Source of the DNA: UBA10438 sp964432155 | Lineage (GTDB): Bacteria; Bacteroidota; Ignavibacteria; Kapaibacteriales; Kapaibacteriaceae | Assembly (NCBI GenBank): GCA_964432155.1 | Contig: CAYSMF010000005.1 | Coordinates: 62,001-126,000, forward strand | DNA length: 64,000 nt | Direction: 5' to 3' | Shown: one piece after another, positions 51,221 to 58,906 of the stretch | Layout: each line of letters opens with the position of its first letter | How positions within the stretch are numbered: the stretch's first letter is position 1 | Notes under the pieces: model-generated | Databases searched by the model: none | The model's input: only the letters and a program-made list of their open reading frames with translations | Told to the model about the DNA's origin: nothing | Program-made: the position numbers and the translations under genes

Positions 51221-51845
51221 TGTGAATAGCGATGTATGCGAGCCCGACCGTAACAATCATGGCCGTCCAGACAGCGAGTGTTCGAACGCGTGGTATGAAT
51301 GCTGGTGGGATGCGTTTGAATGACACAACAGCGCTTCGTACACCGTGATGTAGATGAAAGCCAAGTGCTGCCATTGCGAACACATAGAACGATGTATACC
51401 ACGGATTCGAAAATGCTAAATGCGCCTGACTATACAGGTCAAAGTGCATCTCGCCCAGAACCCGATTTGGCATAGCAAAGCGTTGAAGATGAACCACAAG
51501 GAAGAGTAGAATCACTACTCCGGTCATACCAACGGTGCGCGTTGACCAGCTGCGTGCCTTGGGAATCCGTGGGTTCTTGCGACGCATTCGCTGCTGTTGC
51601 AATCTCATTGTTAGACCGAGTCCGATATGCAGCACAAATAGGATGGCAAGAGCCACTTCCATTCCGCGCACAATCAACGAGCTTCCCATCACGGCAGTGT
51701 ACCAGCGATACGGAGACGGATCATCGAAAAGGAGCATCGCATTCGCCGCTAGATGTTCAACGCAAAACAGTAACAAGAGCAATCCTGTGATTGCCTCGGT
51801 GTTTTTGCGTCCAACTGGTGTCGTTAGATAGCGGGCAAAGTTCAT
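51189..51845 (-). CDS. sdhC: SdhC-type cytochrome b subunit of succinate dehydrogenase
   Basis: 218 aa with five membrane helices, as in the Bacillus and Bacteroidota type that carries two hemes in one subunit (b558). Candidate heme His ligands are in CVEHLAAN, LFVLHIGLGL, FLVVHLQRF and LGFHLHHGVRS. It anchors SdhAB and passes electrons to quinone. Unexpectedly, no sdhA or sdhB lies next to it: its neighbours are a DUF4286 gene (38 bp upstream) and a convergent YjbR gene whose end it overlaps. A sequence TAGTTTGC, close to a -7 box, lies 9 nt before the ATG, so it may have its own promoter. Confidence 0.85.
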   Translation of the reverse strand: MNFARYLTTPVGRKNTEAITGLLLLLFCVEHLAANAMLLFDDPSPYRWYTAVMGSSLIVRGMEVALAILFVLHIGLGLTMRLQQQRMRRKNPRIPKARSWSTRTVGMTGVVILLFLVVHLQRFAMPNRVLGEMHFDLYSQAHLAFSNPWYTSFYVFAMAALGFHLHHGVRSAVVSFKRIPPAFIPRVRTLAVWTAMIVTVGLAYIAIHINIASLVASR

Positions 51846-51883
51846 CGTTATGCAAACTACTGGGTGTGCATGTAATCATCGGC

Positions 51884-52198
51884 TTAGCGAGTCGACCAGA
51901 TATCCTCAGTGACCGTGCGCACAGCTACGACATCGGTACCAAATCGCGCGGTGTGATGTGCCTGCAGAGCGGGGGCAGCTTGTGTTCGATATGCAGCGAG
52001 GTGCTCTTCCGACACGCACTGATACGACACACGGAACATCGCTACATCGTGCTCTTGAGGGTCGCGCACGCGAGCAAGTGTACCTGAGGTAAAGTACCCT
52101 GTTGCAACAACGTCGGCAATGTGTCCGTTCGTCATGTAATCGACCCATTCATCGACACGTGAAACCGGCACGCGAACATCTACGATGTAGGTGATCAT
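51884..52198 (-). CDS. DUF4286-family protein
   Basis: 104 aa. The pattern ITYIVDVRVPVSRVDEWVDYMTNGHIADVVATGYFTSG is typical of DUF4286, a small ferredoxin-like (dimeric alpha/beta barrel) family of unknown role in Bacteroidota. The ATG at 52198 overlaps the nhaA stop by 4 nt; the longer open frame upstream runs within nhaA and is rejected. The last gene of the rmlA-nhaA run. Confidence 0.82.
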   Translation of the reverse strand: MITYIVDVRVPVSRVDEWVDYMTNGHIADVVATGYFTSGTLARVRDPQEHDVAMFRVSYQCVSEEHLAAYRTQAAPALQAHHTARFGTDVVAVRTVTEDIWSTR

Positions 52199-53499
52199 GT
52201 TGTGGCCCGCAGAACTATGGCACCTGCTATTGCGCTCAGCGCCGACCCAGCAATAATGCTCAGCTTCGCAACATCCAGGTGTGCAGGGTCGATGAAGGCA
52301 AGATTCGCGACGAAGAGCGCCATCGTAAAGCCAATGCCACATAAGAGTGCAACGCCATACATATGGACCGGACGCACGCCACGCGGCATGGAAGCGATGC
52401 CAAGTTTGACCGACAACGCAACTGCGATCGATATGCCGACCTGCTTGCCGATAAACAGACCGAGGATAACCCCGAGTCCGACGGATGATGTGAGCGACGA
52501 CACAAGCGATGTGTCGATAACGATGCCGGCATTCACGAGTGCAAAAACAGGCATGATCACAAACGATACCACCTTGCCAAGACCGTGTTCGATGCGATGA
52601 AGGGGCGACTGCGCATGCTCACACATCTGCTCAAGTGCATGAATAGCATCGAGCTGTTCGCCTTCGTCTTCGTTGGATTCGGCGCGCTGCGTGATACGTG
52701 TTATAAGCTCACGGCTCCGCTGGAAAAACGATACGCGATCGATGCGACTCGTCGCGGGGATGCACATTGCGAGCACAACACCAGCAATCGTTGCGTGAAT
52801 CCCGCTGAACAACACCGCTACCCACAGTGCGACGCCGAGTAAACCGTAGAACCACAACGAGATCACACGCATGCGATTACCGATGAACAGCACAGCGGTG
52901 ATCGCCGCAGCAAGCAACAGCATGCCGACGTTAAGCGACGCGGTGTAGAAGATTGCAATCACCAGGACCGCCAGGAGGTCGTCGACGATCGCCAGCGCAG
53001 CGAGAAACACGCGGAGTCCGAGAGGAATGCGATCACCAAGCAGGGCTAGAATGCCCAGCGCGAATGCGATATCGGTGGCAACGGGAACGCCCCATCCCCG
53101 GGCTGCATCGGTCCCGGAATTGAACGCGAGGTACACAACTGCAGGGCCGATCATGCCGAACACAGCTGCGATGAACGGCAGCATTGCGGTCTGTCGGGAC
53201 GAAAGCTCACCAACAAGGAGCTCGCGTTTGATTTCGAGTCCGACCACAAGGAAGAAGAGCACCATCAACCCATCGTTGACGAAATGCTCAAATGAGAACT
53301 CTAGGTGAAGTGTCGAGAGGACAATCTCTATCGGCTGATGTCGTAGTGCTTCGTAACTGCCATGGAACGGTGAGTTTGTCCATAGCAAGGCAAGGGCTGA
53401 CGCCACAAGGATGATAATGCCTGTGGAGGTAGACCGCTGGAAGAACTCAACAAACGACGACTGAATCGTTGAGGTGAGCGATGAGAGCTTCGAGTTCAT
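52195..53499 (-). CDS. nhaA: Na+/H+ antiporter NhaA
   Basis: 434 aa with about 12 membrane helices. The conserved ion-binding aspartates are D173 and D174 in LAIVDDLLAVLVIAIFYT, and ATDIAFALGILALLG (141-155) is the discontinuous helix region. NhaA exports two or so Na+ or Li+ per proton exchange and keeps pH homeostasis. The loop of residues about 285-310 (NEDEGEQLDAIHALEQ) is longer than in E. coli. The start overlaps the rmlA stop (ATGA), and the stop overlaps the DUF4286 start, so the three genes form a coupled unit. Confidence 0.95.
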   Translation of the reverse strand: MNSKLSSLTSTIQSSFVEFFQRSTSTGIIILVASALALLWTNSPFHGSYEALRHQPIEIVLSTLHLEFSFEHFVNDGLMVLFFLVVGLEIKRELLVGELSSRQTAMLPFIAAVFGMIGPAVVYLAFNSGTDAARGWGVPVATDIAFALGILALLGDRIPLGLRVFLAALAIVDDLLAVLVIAIFYTASLNVGMLLLAAAITAVLFIGNRMRVISLWFYGLLGVALWVAVLFSGIHATIAGVVLAMCIPATSRIDRVSFFQRSRELITRITQRAESNEDEGEQLDAIHALEQMCEHAQSPLHRIEHGLGKVVSFVIMPVFALVNAGIVIDTSLVSSLTSSVGLGVILGLFIGKQVGISIAVALSVKLGIASMPRGVRPVHMYGVALLCGIGFTMALFVANLAFIDPAHLDVAKLSIIAGSALSAIAGAIVLRATT

Positions 53500-54365
53500 T
53501 GCATTGCAACGAGTGATTCACAATACGCGCGGTAGTCTGAATGTGGGAGCATGCTCACGCTCTCGCGGAATGCGTCCATCGAGAGAAATCCCTGATGAAG
53601 AGCAACTTCTTCGAGACATCCGATCTTGAGACCCTGTCGCTTCTCGATTGCGTGGATGAACGTACTCGCATCGAGCAGACTCTCGGGAGTACCCGTATCG
53701 AGCCACGCAATGCCACGGCCAAGTGGTACCACCTGTAGGTTGCCGCGCTGCATGTATTCGCGATGCACGTCAGTGATCTCGAGCTCTCCCCGGCGTCCTG
53801 GCTGGAGCGATGCTGCGATGTCGACAACGTCGTTTGTATAGACGTACAGACCTGGGATTGCCAGATTCGAGCGTGGTGCCGTTGGCTTCTCCTCAATCGA
53901 CACAACGCGTCCGGCAGGATCAAGCTCCACAACACCGTAGCGCTGTGGGTCGGTCACCGGATACCCGAAGATTGTTGCACCGGTATTCGTCGCAAGTGCG
54001 GTCCGCAGAAAATCGAGCTTACCGTAGAAGACGTTGTCGCCGAGGATCAGACATACAGGCGACGTGCCGATCATATCGCGACCAACACGGAATGCATCCG
54101 CGATACCGCGAGGCTGATCCTGGACGGCGTACGAGATCGAGATACCAAGGCGTGATCCATCACCAAGCAGACGCTCGAAGACGGGTGTGTCTTGTGGCGT
54201 GGAGATGATCAGCACCTCTCGAATCCCCGCCATCATGAGCGTGGACAGAGGGTAGTAAATCATCGGCTTGTCGTACACCGGCTGCAGCTGCTTCGAAAAT
54301 GCAGCCGTGAGGGGGTGCAGACGTGTGCCGCTTCCACCTGCCAGGATGATACCCTTTGTGGTCAT
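53496..54365 (-). CDS. rmlA: Glucose-1-phosphate thymidylyltransferase
   Basis: 289 aa, standard length. It makes dTDP-glucose from glucose-1-phosphate and dTTP, the first step towards dTDP-L-rhamnose and other envelope sugars. The nucleotide-binding start is KGIILAGGSGTRLHPLT, followed by KQLQPVYDKPMIYYPLSTLM; other marks are LILGDNVFYG and the substrate loop YPVTDPQRYGVVELD. No rmlBCD genes are nearby. The gene starts 4 nt after a perfect TACCTTTG box and without a Shine-Dalgarno sequence, which separates it from the phoU gene 21 bp upstream. Confidence 0.95.
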   Translation of the reverse strand: MTTKGIILAGGSGTRLHPLTAAFSKQLQPVYDKPMIYYPLSTLMMAGIREVLIISTPQDTPVFERLLGDGSRLGISISYAVQDQPRGIADAFRVGRDMIGTSPVCLILGDNVFYGKLDFLRTALATNTGATIFGYPVTDPQRYGVVELDPAGRVVSIEEKPTAPRSNLAIPGLYVYTNDVVDIAASLQPGRRGELEITDVHREYMQRGNLQVVPLGRGIAWLDTGTPESLLDASTFIHAIEKRQGLKIGCLEEVALHQGFLSMDAFRESVSMLPHSDYRAYCESLVAMQ

Positions 54366-54369
54366 GCCA

Positions 54370-54377
54370 CAAAGGTA
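54370..54377 (-). promoter_or_regulatory. -7 box (TACCTTTG) of a probable leaderless rmlA mRNA
   Basis: On the minus strand, TACCTTTG ends 4 nt before the rmlA ATG. It lies in the 21-bp gap after phoU, so the rmlA-nhaA unit can be transcribed independently of the phosphate operon. Confidence 0.65.
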
Positions 54378-54386
54378 CGGAGTTCA

Positions 54387-55061
54387 TTACTCCGAAGCGT
54401 CCTCGTTCACAGCGCGGTGACGGACCAGTTTCGCGTGCGTGAGGAAGATCACGTTCTCAGCGATGTTGGTTGAGTGGTCGGCCATGCGCTCAAGGTCGTG
54501 GAGGGCCAGGAGCAGCTGTGCACCATCAGGAACGAGCGAGCTGTCGTCCTTCATGATCTCAATGAGATCACTACGGAGGCTGTTGTACAGTTGGTCAACG
54601 GTTTGATCGGACGGCAGAATGTGTGCTGCCAGATCAGGGTCGTTGTTGATGAAGGAGTCGAGACTCGACTTCACCATCGTGTAGGCCGCTTGCGCAATAC
54701 GATGAAGGTCAATCTGATTTGCCAACTGCACGGCAGTCGGCGAATCGATCACAATCTGTGCAAGGTTCGTTGCCTGATCACCGATACGCTCGAGCTCGTT
54801 GTTGATCTTCACAGCAGCAAGCAGCAAGCGAAGGTCGGATGCAACAGGCTGGTTGAGCGCGAAGATGCGCTGACACTGCTTGTCGATCTTGAGGTCGAGT
54901 TTGTCGACCTTGTCGTCGCGATCAATCACGATACGAGCAAGCTCTTGGTTGCCCTCGCGAAGTGAGCGCAATGCAAATTCTACCTGCTCTTCAACGAGCG
55001 AACCCATGCGGATAAGTCGCGTACGGAGTTTGTCGAGATCTTCTTCAAATGAACGGTGCAT
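54387..55061 (-). CDS. phoU: Phosphate-specific transport regulator PhoU
   Basis: 224 aa of two repeated three-helix bundles, each with the PhoU metal-binding type of motif (DRDDKVDKLDLKIDKQCQ in the first, and the equivalent DQTVDQLYNSLRSDL in the second). PhoU modulates the Pst transporter and keeps the PhoR kinase silent when phosphate is plentiful. It is the last gene of the porin-pstSCAB-phoU order, 5 bp after pstB. The histidine kinase at 24.1 kb, which lacks a sensor domain, is a plausible partner. Confidence 0.95.
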   Translation of the reverse strand: MHRSFEEDLDKLRTRLIRMGSLVEEQVEFALRSLREGNQELARIVIDRDDKVDKLDLKIDKQCQRIFALNQPVASDLRLLLAAVKINNELERIGDQATNLAQIVIDSPTAVQLANQIDLHRIAQAAYTMVKSSLDSFINNDPDLAAHILPSDQTVDQLYNSLRSDLIEIMKDDSSLVPDGAQLLLALHDLERMADHSTNIAENVIFLTHAKLVRHRAVNEDASE

Positions 55062-55066
55062 ACGTC

Positions 55067-55834
55067 TTATCCAAATCGGCCAGTGATGTAATCTTCGGTT
55101 TCTTTCTTTGACGGACTCGTGAAGATCGTTCGTGTACGATCGAATTCAATGAGTGAGCCCATCAGGAAGAACCCTGTAAAGTCCGACACGCGACCAGCCT
55201 GTTGCATGTTGTGCGTTACGAGCACGATCGTATACGTGTCCTTCAATTCTTCAATCAGTTCCTCAACCTTTGCAGTAGAGATTGGATCGAGCGCCGAACA
55301 TGGCTCGTCCATGAGGAGAATCTCTGGGTTGATCGCAATCGCGCGGGCAATACACAGACGTTGTTGCTGTCCACCCGACATCCCAAGTGCAGAATGATGG
55401 AGGCGATCTTTGACTTCATCCCACAATGCCGAACGACGGAGGCTTGATTCGACGATCTCGTCGAGCTCTGCCTTCGTGCGAGATTCGTTCAATGTGAGTC
55501 CATACGTAATGTTCTCATAGATCGACTTCGGAAATGGAATCGACTTCTGGAACACCATGCCAATGCGACGACGAAGTGTGACAACGTCGACTTCTTTATC
55601 GTACACATTCACGCCGTCTACCACCATTTGTCCGCCAATACTCGTGCCTTCGATCAAATCGTTCATACGATTGATCGAACGCAGGAATGTCGACTTCCCA
55701 CAGCCAGACGGACCGATGAAGGCCGTGACTTTGCGCTCAGGAATGCTGAGGTTGATGTCGAAAAGCGCCTGTTTCTGTCCGTAATGGAAGTTGAAACCCT
55801 GCGCTTCAATCTTTGTCTGAAGATCCTTGGCCAT
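55067..55834 (-). CDS. pstB: Phosphate ABC transporter ATPase PstB
   Basis: 255 aa, standard length. Walker A is GPSGCGKST (about 38-46), the signature is LGMSGGQQQRLCIARAI, and Walker B is ILLMDEPCSALD followed by the switch His in LVTHNMQQA. It powers PstCA-mediated phosphate import. The gene lies 11 bp after pstA and 5 bp before phoU. Confidence 0.97.
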   Translation of the reverse strand: MAKDLQTKIEAQGFNFHYGQKQALFDINLSIPERKVTAFIGPSGCGKSTFLRSINRMNDLIEGTSIGGQMVVDGVNVYDKEVDVVTLRRRIGMVFQKSIPFPKSIYENITYGLTLNESRTKAELDEIVESSLRRSALWDEVKDRLHHSALGMSGGQQQRLCIARAIAINPEILLMDEPCSALDPISTAKVEELIEELKDTYTIVLVTHNMQQAGRVSDFTGFFLMGSLIEFDRTRTIFTSPSKKETEDYITGRFG

Positions 55835-55845
55835 GAGGATTCTTT

Positions 55846-56754
55846 CTACCGCTTCCGCAAACGTGAGCGAATGAGAATTGCTGTGAGATTCAACAGGAAG
55901 GTCAGCCCAAGCAGTACCAGCGTGGTCGCAAACTGCAATGGCAACGTCTTCTCAACATCAGGCGACTGCGTCGAGAGGACGAAGAGGTGATATCCCAAGT
56001 GCATGAACTTTTCAGTGACCGCAGAGGGGAGTACTTCCGATGAATAGGTGACACCCACAAAGAGAATTGCTGCTACTTCACCAGCACCACGGCCAACGGC
56101 AAGAATGGAGCCGGTAAGAATACCCGTCACGGAATTCGGGATCACAACCTTCACAATGGTCTGCATGCGCGTTGCGCCAAGTGCGAGTGATGCTTCGCGC
56201 AGATCGCGCGGAACGGCTCGTAGCGACTCTTCAACGGCAACAATCACAACCGGTAGGGTGAGAACCGCCAGTGTTGCCGCCGACCATAACAGTGATCCGT
56301 CGCCAAACGATGATGATCCGAATGCTGCGTCGATACTTCCACCCATGAACTGGATAAAGAAGCCTACACCGAACAGACCAAACACGATCGACGGAACGCC
56401 GGCAAGTGTGTTGACGGCAAAGCGAACACTCCGTGCGAACCACGAATCCTGCTTCGCAAACTCTGTGAGATAGATCGCCGTTGCAGTACCTACGGGTACG
56501 CCGAGGAGTGTCATCAGCAATACCAGCAGCGTGGTTCCTGCAAGCGCTGGCCAGATGCCACCTTCGGTGTTGCTGTTCCGAGGGAACTCTGTGAGAAACT
56601 CCCACGTGACGTGCGAACCACCGTTGAGCAAGAAGTTGCCGAACATGCCGAGGATGATGCCGACAACAGCTACTGCTGCCGTCAGTGCAACAAGCACAGC
56701 AAAGAAGCCGAGCAAGCGTTTTGGAAGGGGCAAGGTTGATGCGGAAAACTGCAT
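55846..56754 (-). CDS. pstA: Phosphate ABC transporter permease PstA
   Basis: 302 aa with six membrane helices. The permease coupling motif EAxxALGA is seen as LREASLALGATRMQTIVKVVIPN. The family pattern GVPSIVFGLFG and GRGAGEVAAILFVG is intact. It forms the membrane channel with PstC; 1 bp separates the two genes. No oddities in length. Confidence 0.95.
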   Translation of the reverse strand: MQFSASTLPLPKRLLGFFAVLVALTAAVAVVGIILGMFGNFLLNGGSHVTWEFLTEFPRNSNTEGGIWPALAGTTLLVLLMTLLGVPVGTATAIYLTEFAKQDSWFARSVRFAVNTLAGVPSIVFGLFGVGFFIQFMGGSIDAAFGSSSFGDGSLLWSAATLAVLTLPVVIVAVEESLRAVPRDLREASLALGATRMQTIVKVVIPNSVTGILTGSILAVGRGAGEVAAILFVGVTYSSEVLPSAVTEKFMHLGYHLFVLSTQSPDVEKTLPLQFATTLVLLGLTFLLNLTAILIRSRLRKR

Positions 56755-56755
56755 G

Positions 56756-57952
56756 TTACTTCCCCTGGAAGCGCTTAATGAAGCGCGTCTTCACGTACAA
56801 CTCAGTCACGGCATTCAGTCCGAACGAGAACACAAACAGCAGCACTCCCAAGAGGAACAACACGCCGTAGTGCTCCGAGCCCCATACAACTTCGCCCATC
56901 TCGCTACCAATCGTGGCTGCTACTGTTCGTGCAGGTTGGAAGGGTGAAAAGCTCGACAATGGAGCGTTGCCGGTTGCCATGATGGCGATCATTGTTTCAC
57001 CAAAGGCGCGTCCAATGCCCAGGAGCACCGCGGCAAAGACGCCCGGTGCTGCAGCTGGCAACATCACACGGTAGGCCGTCTGCCACTCGGTGGAGCCAAG
57101 AGCGAGCGAAGCTTCTCGGAGCGTCTTTGGTACAGCACTGAGCGCGTCTTCTGCAATCGAGAAGACAATCGGAATGACGGCGAGCGACAGACCAATGCCG
57201 CCCACGATGGCGTTGAGTCGGTAGGGAACGCCTGTGATGTCTTGCACCCACGATGCAACTGTTACCAGACAGAAAAAGCCGATCACAACGGATGGGAATC
57301 CAGCGAGGAGCTCGATGCCTGGCTTCACGATTTCACGAATCCAAGGCTTGGCAAAGAACGCAACGAAGAGTGCCGCAAGGATGCCAAGGGGCGCACCAAT
57401 GAGGATGGCAATCAGCGTTGTCTTCGCCGTGCCGATCAACAGTGGTACGATGCCGAACTTCGATACTTCACCGACAGGTTGCCATGTAGAACTGAAGAAG
57501 TTCTCGGCAAATGACAGTGTGTCGCCGGCGATCACTTCTTCTTCCGCAGCCTCTGCATCGATATCCGGAGGGATCAGACCCGATGACGGATTATAGATGT
57601 GAGGGTAGGCAGGATTCTTCGCGATATAGATGAACTCGCCGGGAGCCCCTTCTTCACCAGAGACCGGAACTTCTGCGTCAGGGTTGTATACCTCTGGCTC
57701 TTCAGCTTCAGGATTGTACACCTCTGGTTCAGTCTCTGCTGCCGCCGGTGAGGTTGTCTGATCTGATGATGGCGCAGATGTCTGCTCCGTAGCAGCATCC
57801 GCGTTGCCAAAGAGCAGGGTGGATGCTTCGCGGAACACGAAGATGAAGATCAAGAAGATCACGATAATCGACAGCGATGCAATGGCCCGAATGGACCACT
57901 CCGCCATCAGTTCACCGATATTTCTTCGTGTAGCTCGAAACGGATTATTCAC
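56756..57952 (-). CDS. pstC: Phosphate ABC transporter permease PstC with a periplasmic insert
   Basis: 398 aa, longer than the usual 300-320. The first helix lies at about 21-42; the next one starts only at about 150. Between them is an acidic, Pro-rich insert of about 85 residues, which contains a direct repeat of ten residues (EPEVYNPEAE at 75-84 and EPEVYNPDAE at 85-94), and then a segment FAENFFSSTWQPVGEVSKFG typical of PstC. The permease core is intact: GFPSVVIGFFCLVTV, LREASLALGSTEWQTA, GIGRAFGETMIAIMATGN. The insert is predicted to face the periplasm, where PstS docks. Confidence 0.92.
   Translation of the reverse strand: MNNPFRATRRNIGELMAEWSIRAIASLSIIVIFLIFIFVFREASTLLFGNADAATEQTSAPSSDQTTSPAAAETEPEVYNPEAEEPEVYNPDAEVPVSGEEGAPGEFIYIAKNPAYPHIYNPSSGLIPPDIDAEAAEEEVIAGDTLSFAENFFSSTWQPVGEVSKFGIVPLLIGTAKTTLIAILIGAPLGILAALFVAFFAKPWIREIVKPGIELLAGFPSVVIGFFCLVTVASWVQDITGVPYRLNAIVGGIGLSLAVIPIVFSIAEDALSAVPKTLREASLALGSTEWQTAYRVMLPAAAPGVFAAVLLGIGRAFGETMIAIMATGNAPLSSFSPFQPARTVAATIGSEMGEVVWGSEHYGVLFLLGVLLFVFSFGLNAVTELYVKTRFIKRFQGK
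57671..57730 (-). repeat. 30-bp tandem repeat inside pstC
   Basis: Two adjacent 30-bp units encode EPEVYNPEAE and EPEVYNPDAE (residues 75-94 of PstC). They differ by a few bases and lie in the acidic insert between membrane helices 1 and 2. Confidence 0.8.
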
Positions 57953-57979
57953 TGCGCCCTCAAAATCCCTGGCGCAAAG

Positions 57980-58819
57980 TTACTTGCGCTTGATCGGATA
58001 GTAACCAACTTCTGACACAACCTTTTGTCCAGCAGGCGAAATTACCCAGTCAATGAACTTCTTGACGCTACCAGCTGGCTTTTGATTGAGATAGAAGTAC
58101 AGGAATCGCGAAATCGGGTACGATCCGTCGTGGATCGTGGCGGCTGTTGGGGTAACAGCCTTCGCCGATGGATCCTTTGCGATTGGAAGCGCCTTGACGT
58201 TCTTGGCATAGGCTGCACCACCGAAGCCGATCGCATTGATGTCCTTCGAGACAGCATTGATCAGGGCAGCTGTACCTGCCATGTGCTGCGCAGATGCGGC
58301 GAAGTCCTGCTTGTTGAGTACGTGCTCCTTGAAGAACTCGTAGGTACCCGAGTTGTTTTCGCGCGAGTAGAGCAGGATTGGCTTGTCGTTGCCGCCGACC
58401 TGCTTCCAATTGGTGACCTTGCCCGTGAAGATGTCCTTCACTTGCGCCATCGTGAGTTGCTTCACAGGATTCGACTTGTGCACGTAGATCGCAAGTCCAT
58501 CCATTGCAACACGGATCTCAAGCCCCTTGTAGCCAAACTTCTTTTCGAGCTGTGCGACTTCGTCCTTCTTGATTGGACGGGATGATGCACAGATGTTGGT
58601 GGTACCGTTGATCAGCGCTGCGATACCTGTGCCCGAGCCACCACCAGTGACTTGGAACTCGGTGGTTGTCTTGTCTGGAAATGCCTCAGTCCAACGCTGG
58701 ACGAGAATCACCATCGTGTCGGAGCCCTTGATGGTGACGCGCTCCTTCGGGAGTGCGAATGCAATTGCTGTGAAGGCGATGACGACGATAAATGGGATGA
58801 TGCGACGAATGAGTTGCAT
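57980..58819 (-). CDS. pstS: Phosphate-binding protein PstS
   Basis: 279 aa. A signal peptide without a lipobox (LIRRIIPFIVVIAFTAIAFA) suggests a free periplasmic protein. Phosphate-site motifs are KGSDTMVIL, GGGSGTGIAALINGTTNICASSR and SRENNSGTYEFF. It hands phosphate to PstCA. A 27-bp gap separates it from pstC; 87 bp separate it from the porin gene. There is no Shine-Dalgarno sequence; TCGTTTTG, one base off a -7 box, lies 26 nt before the start, so pstS may also have its own promoter. Confidence 0.95.
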   Translation of the reverse strand: MQLIRRIIPFIVVIAFTAIAFALPKERVTIKGSDTMVILVQRWTEAFPDKTTTEFQVTGGGSGTGIAALINGTTNICASSRPIKKDEVAQLEKKFGYKGLEIRVAMDGLAIYVHKSNPVKQLTMAQVKDIFTGKVTNWKQVGGNDKPILLYSRENNSGTYEFFKEHVLNKQDFAASAQHMAGTAALINAVSKDINAIGFGGAAYAKNVKALPIAKDPSAKAVTPTAATIHDGSYPISRFLYFYLNQKPAGSVKKFIDWVISPAGQKVVSEVGYYPIKRK

Positions 58820-58885
58820 AGTGTCGTTGTGAGTGAGTGAACAAAACGAGGAGCAAATTAGCTGACCAGCGGGGCCTGAGCAGAT

Positions 58886-58905
58886 GTGTTACCACATCAT
58901 AACAC
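58886..58905. promoter_or_regulatory. Small dyad between the porin gene and pstS
   Basis: GTGTTA (58886-58891), 8 bp, TAACAC (58900-58905). It lies just after the porin stop. It is too weak for a terminator and has no T tract; it could be a regulatory dyad or an mRNA processing site. The evidence is only the symmetry. Confidence 0.25.
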
Positions 58906-58906
58906 C

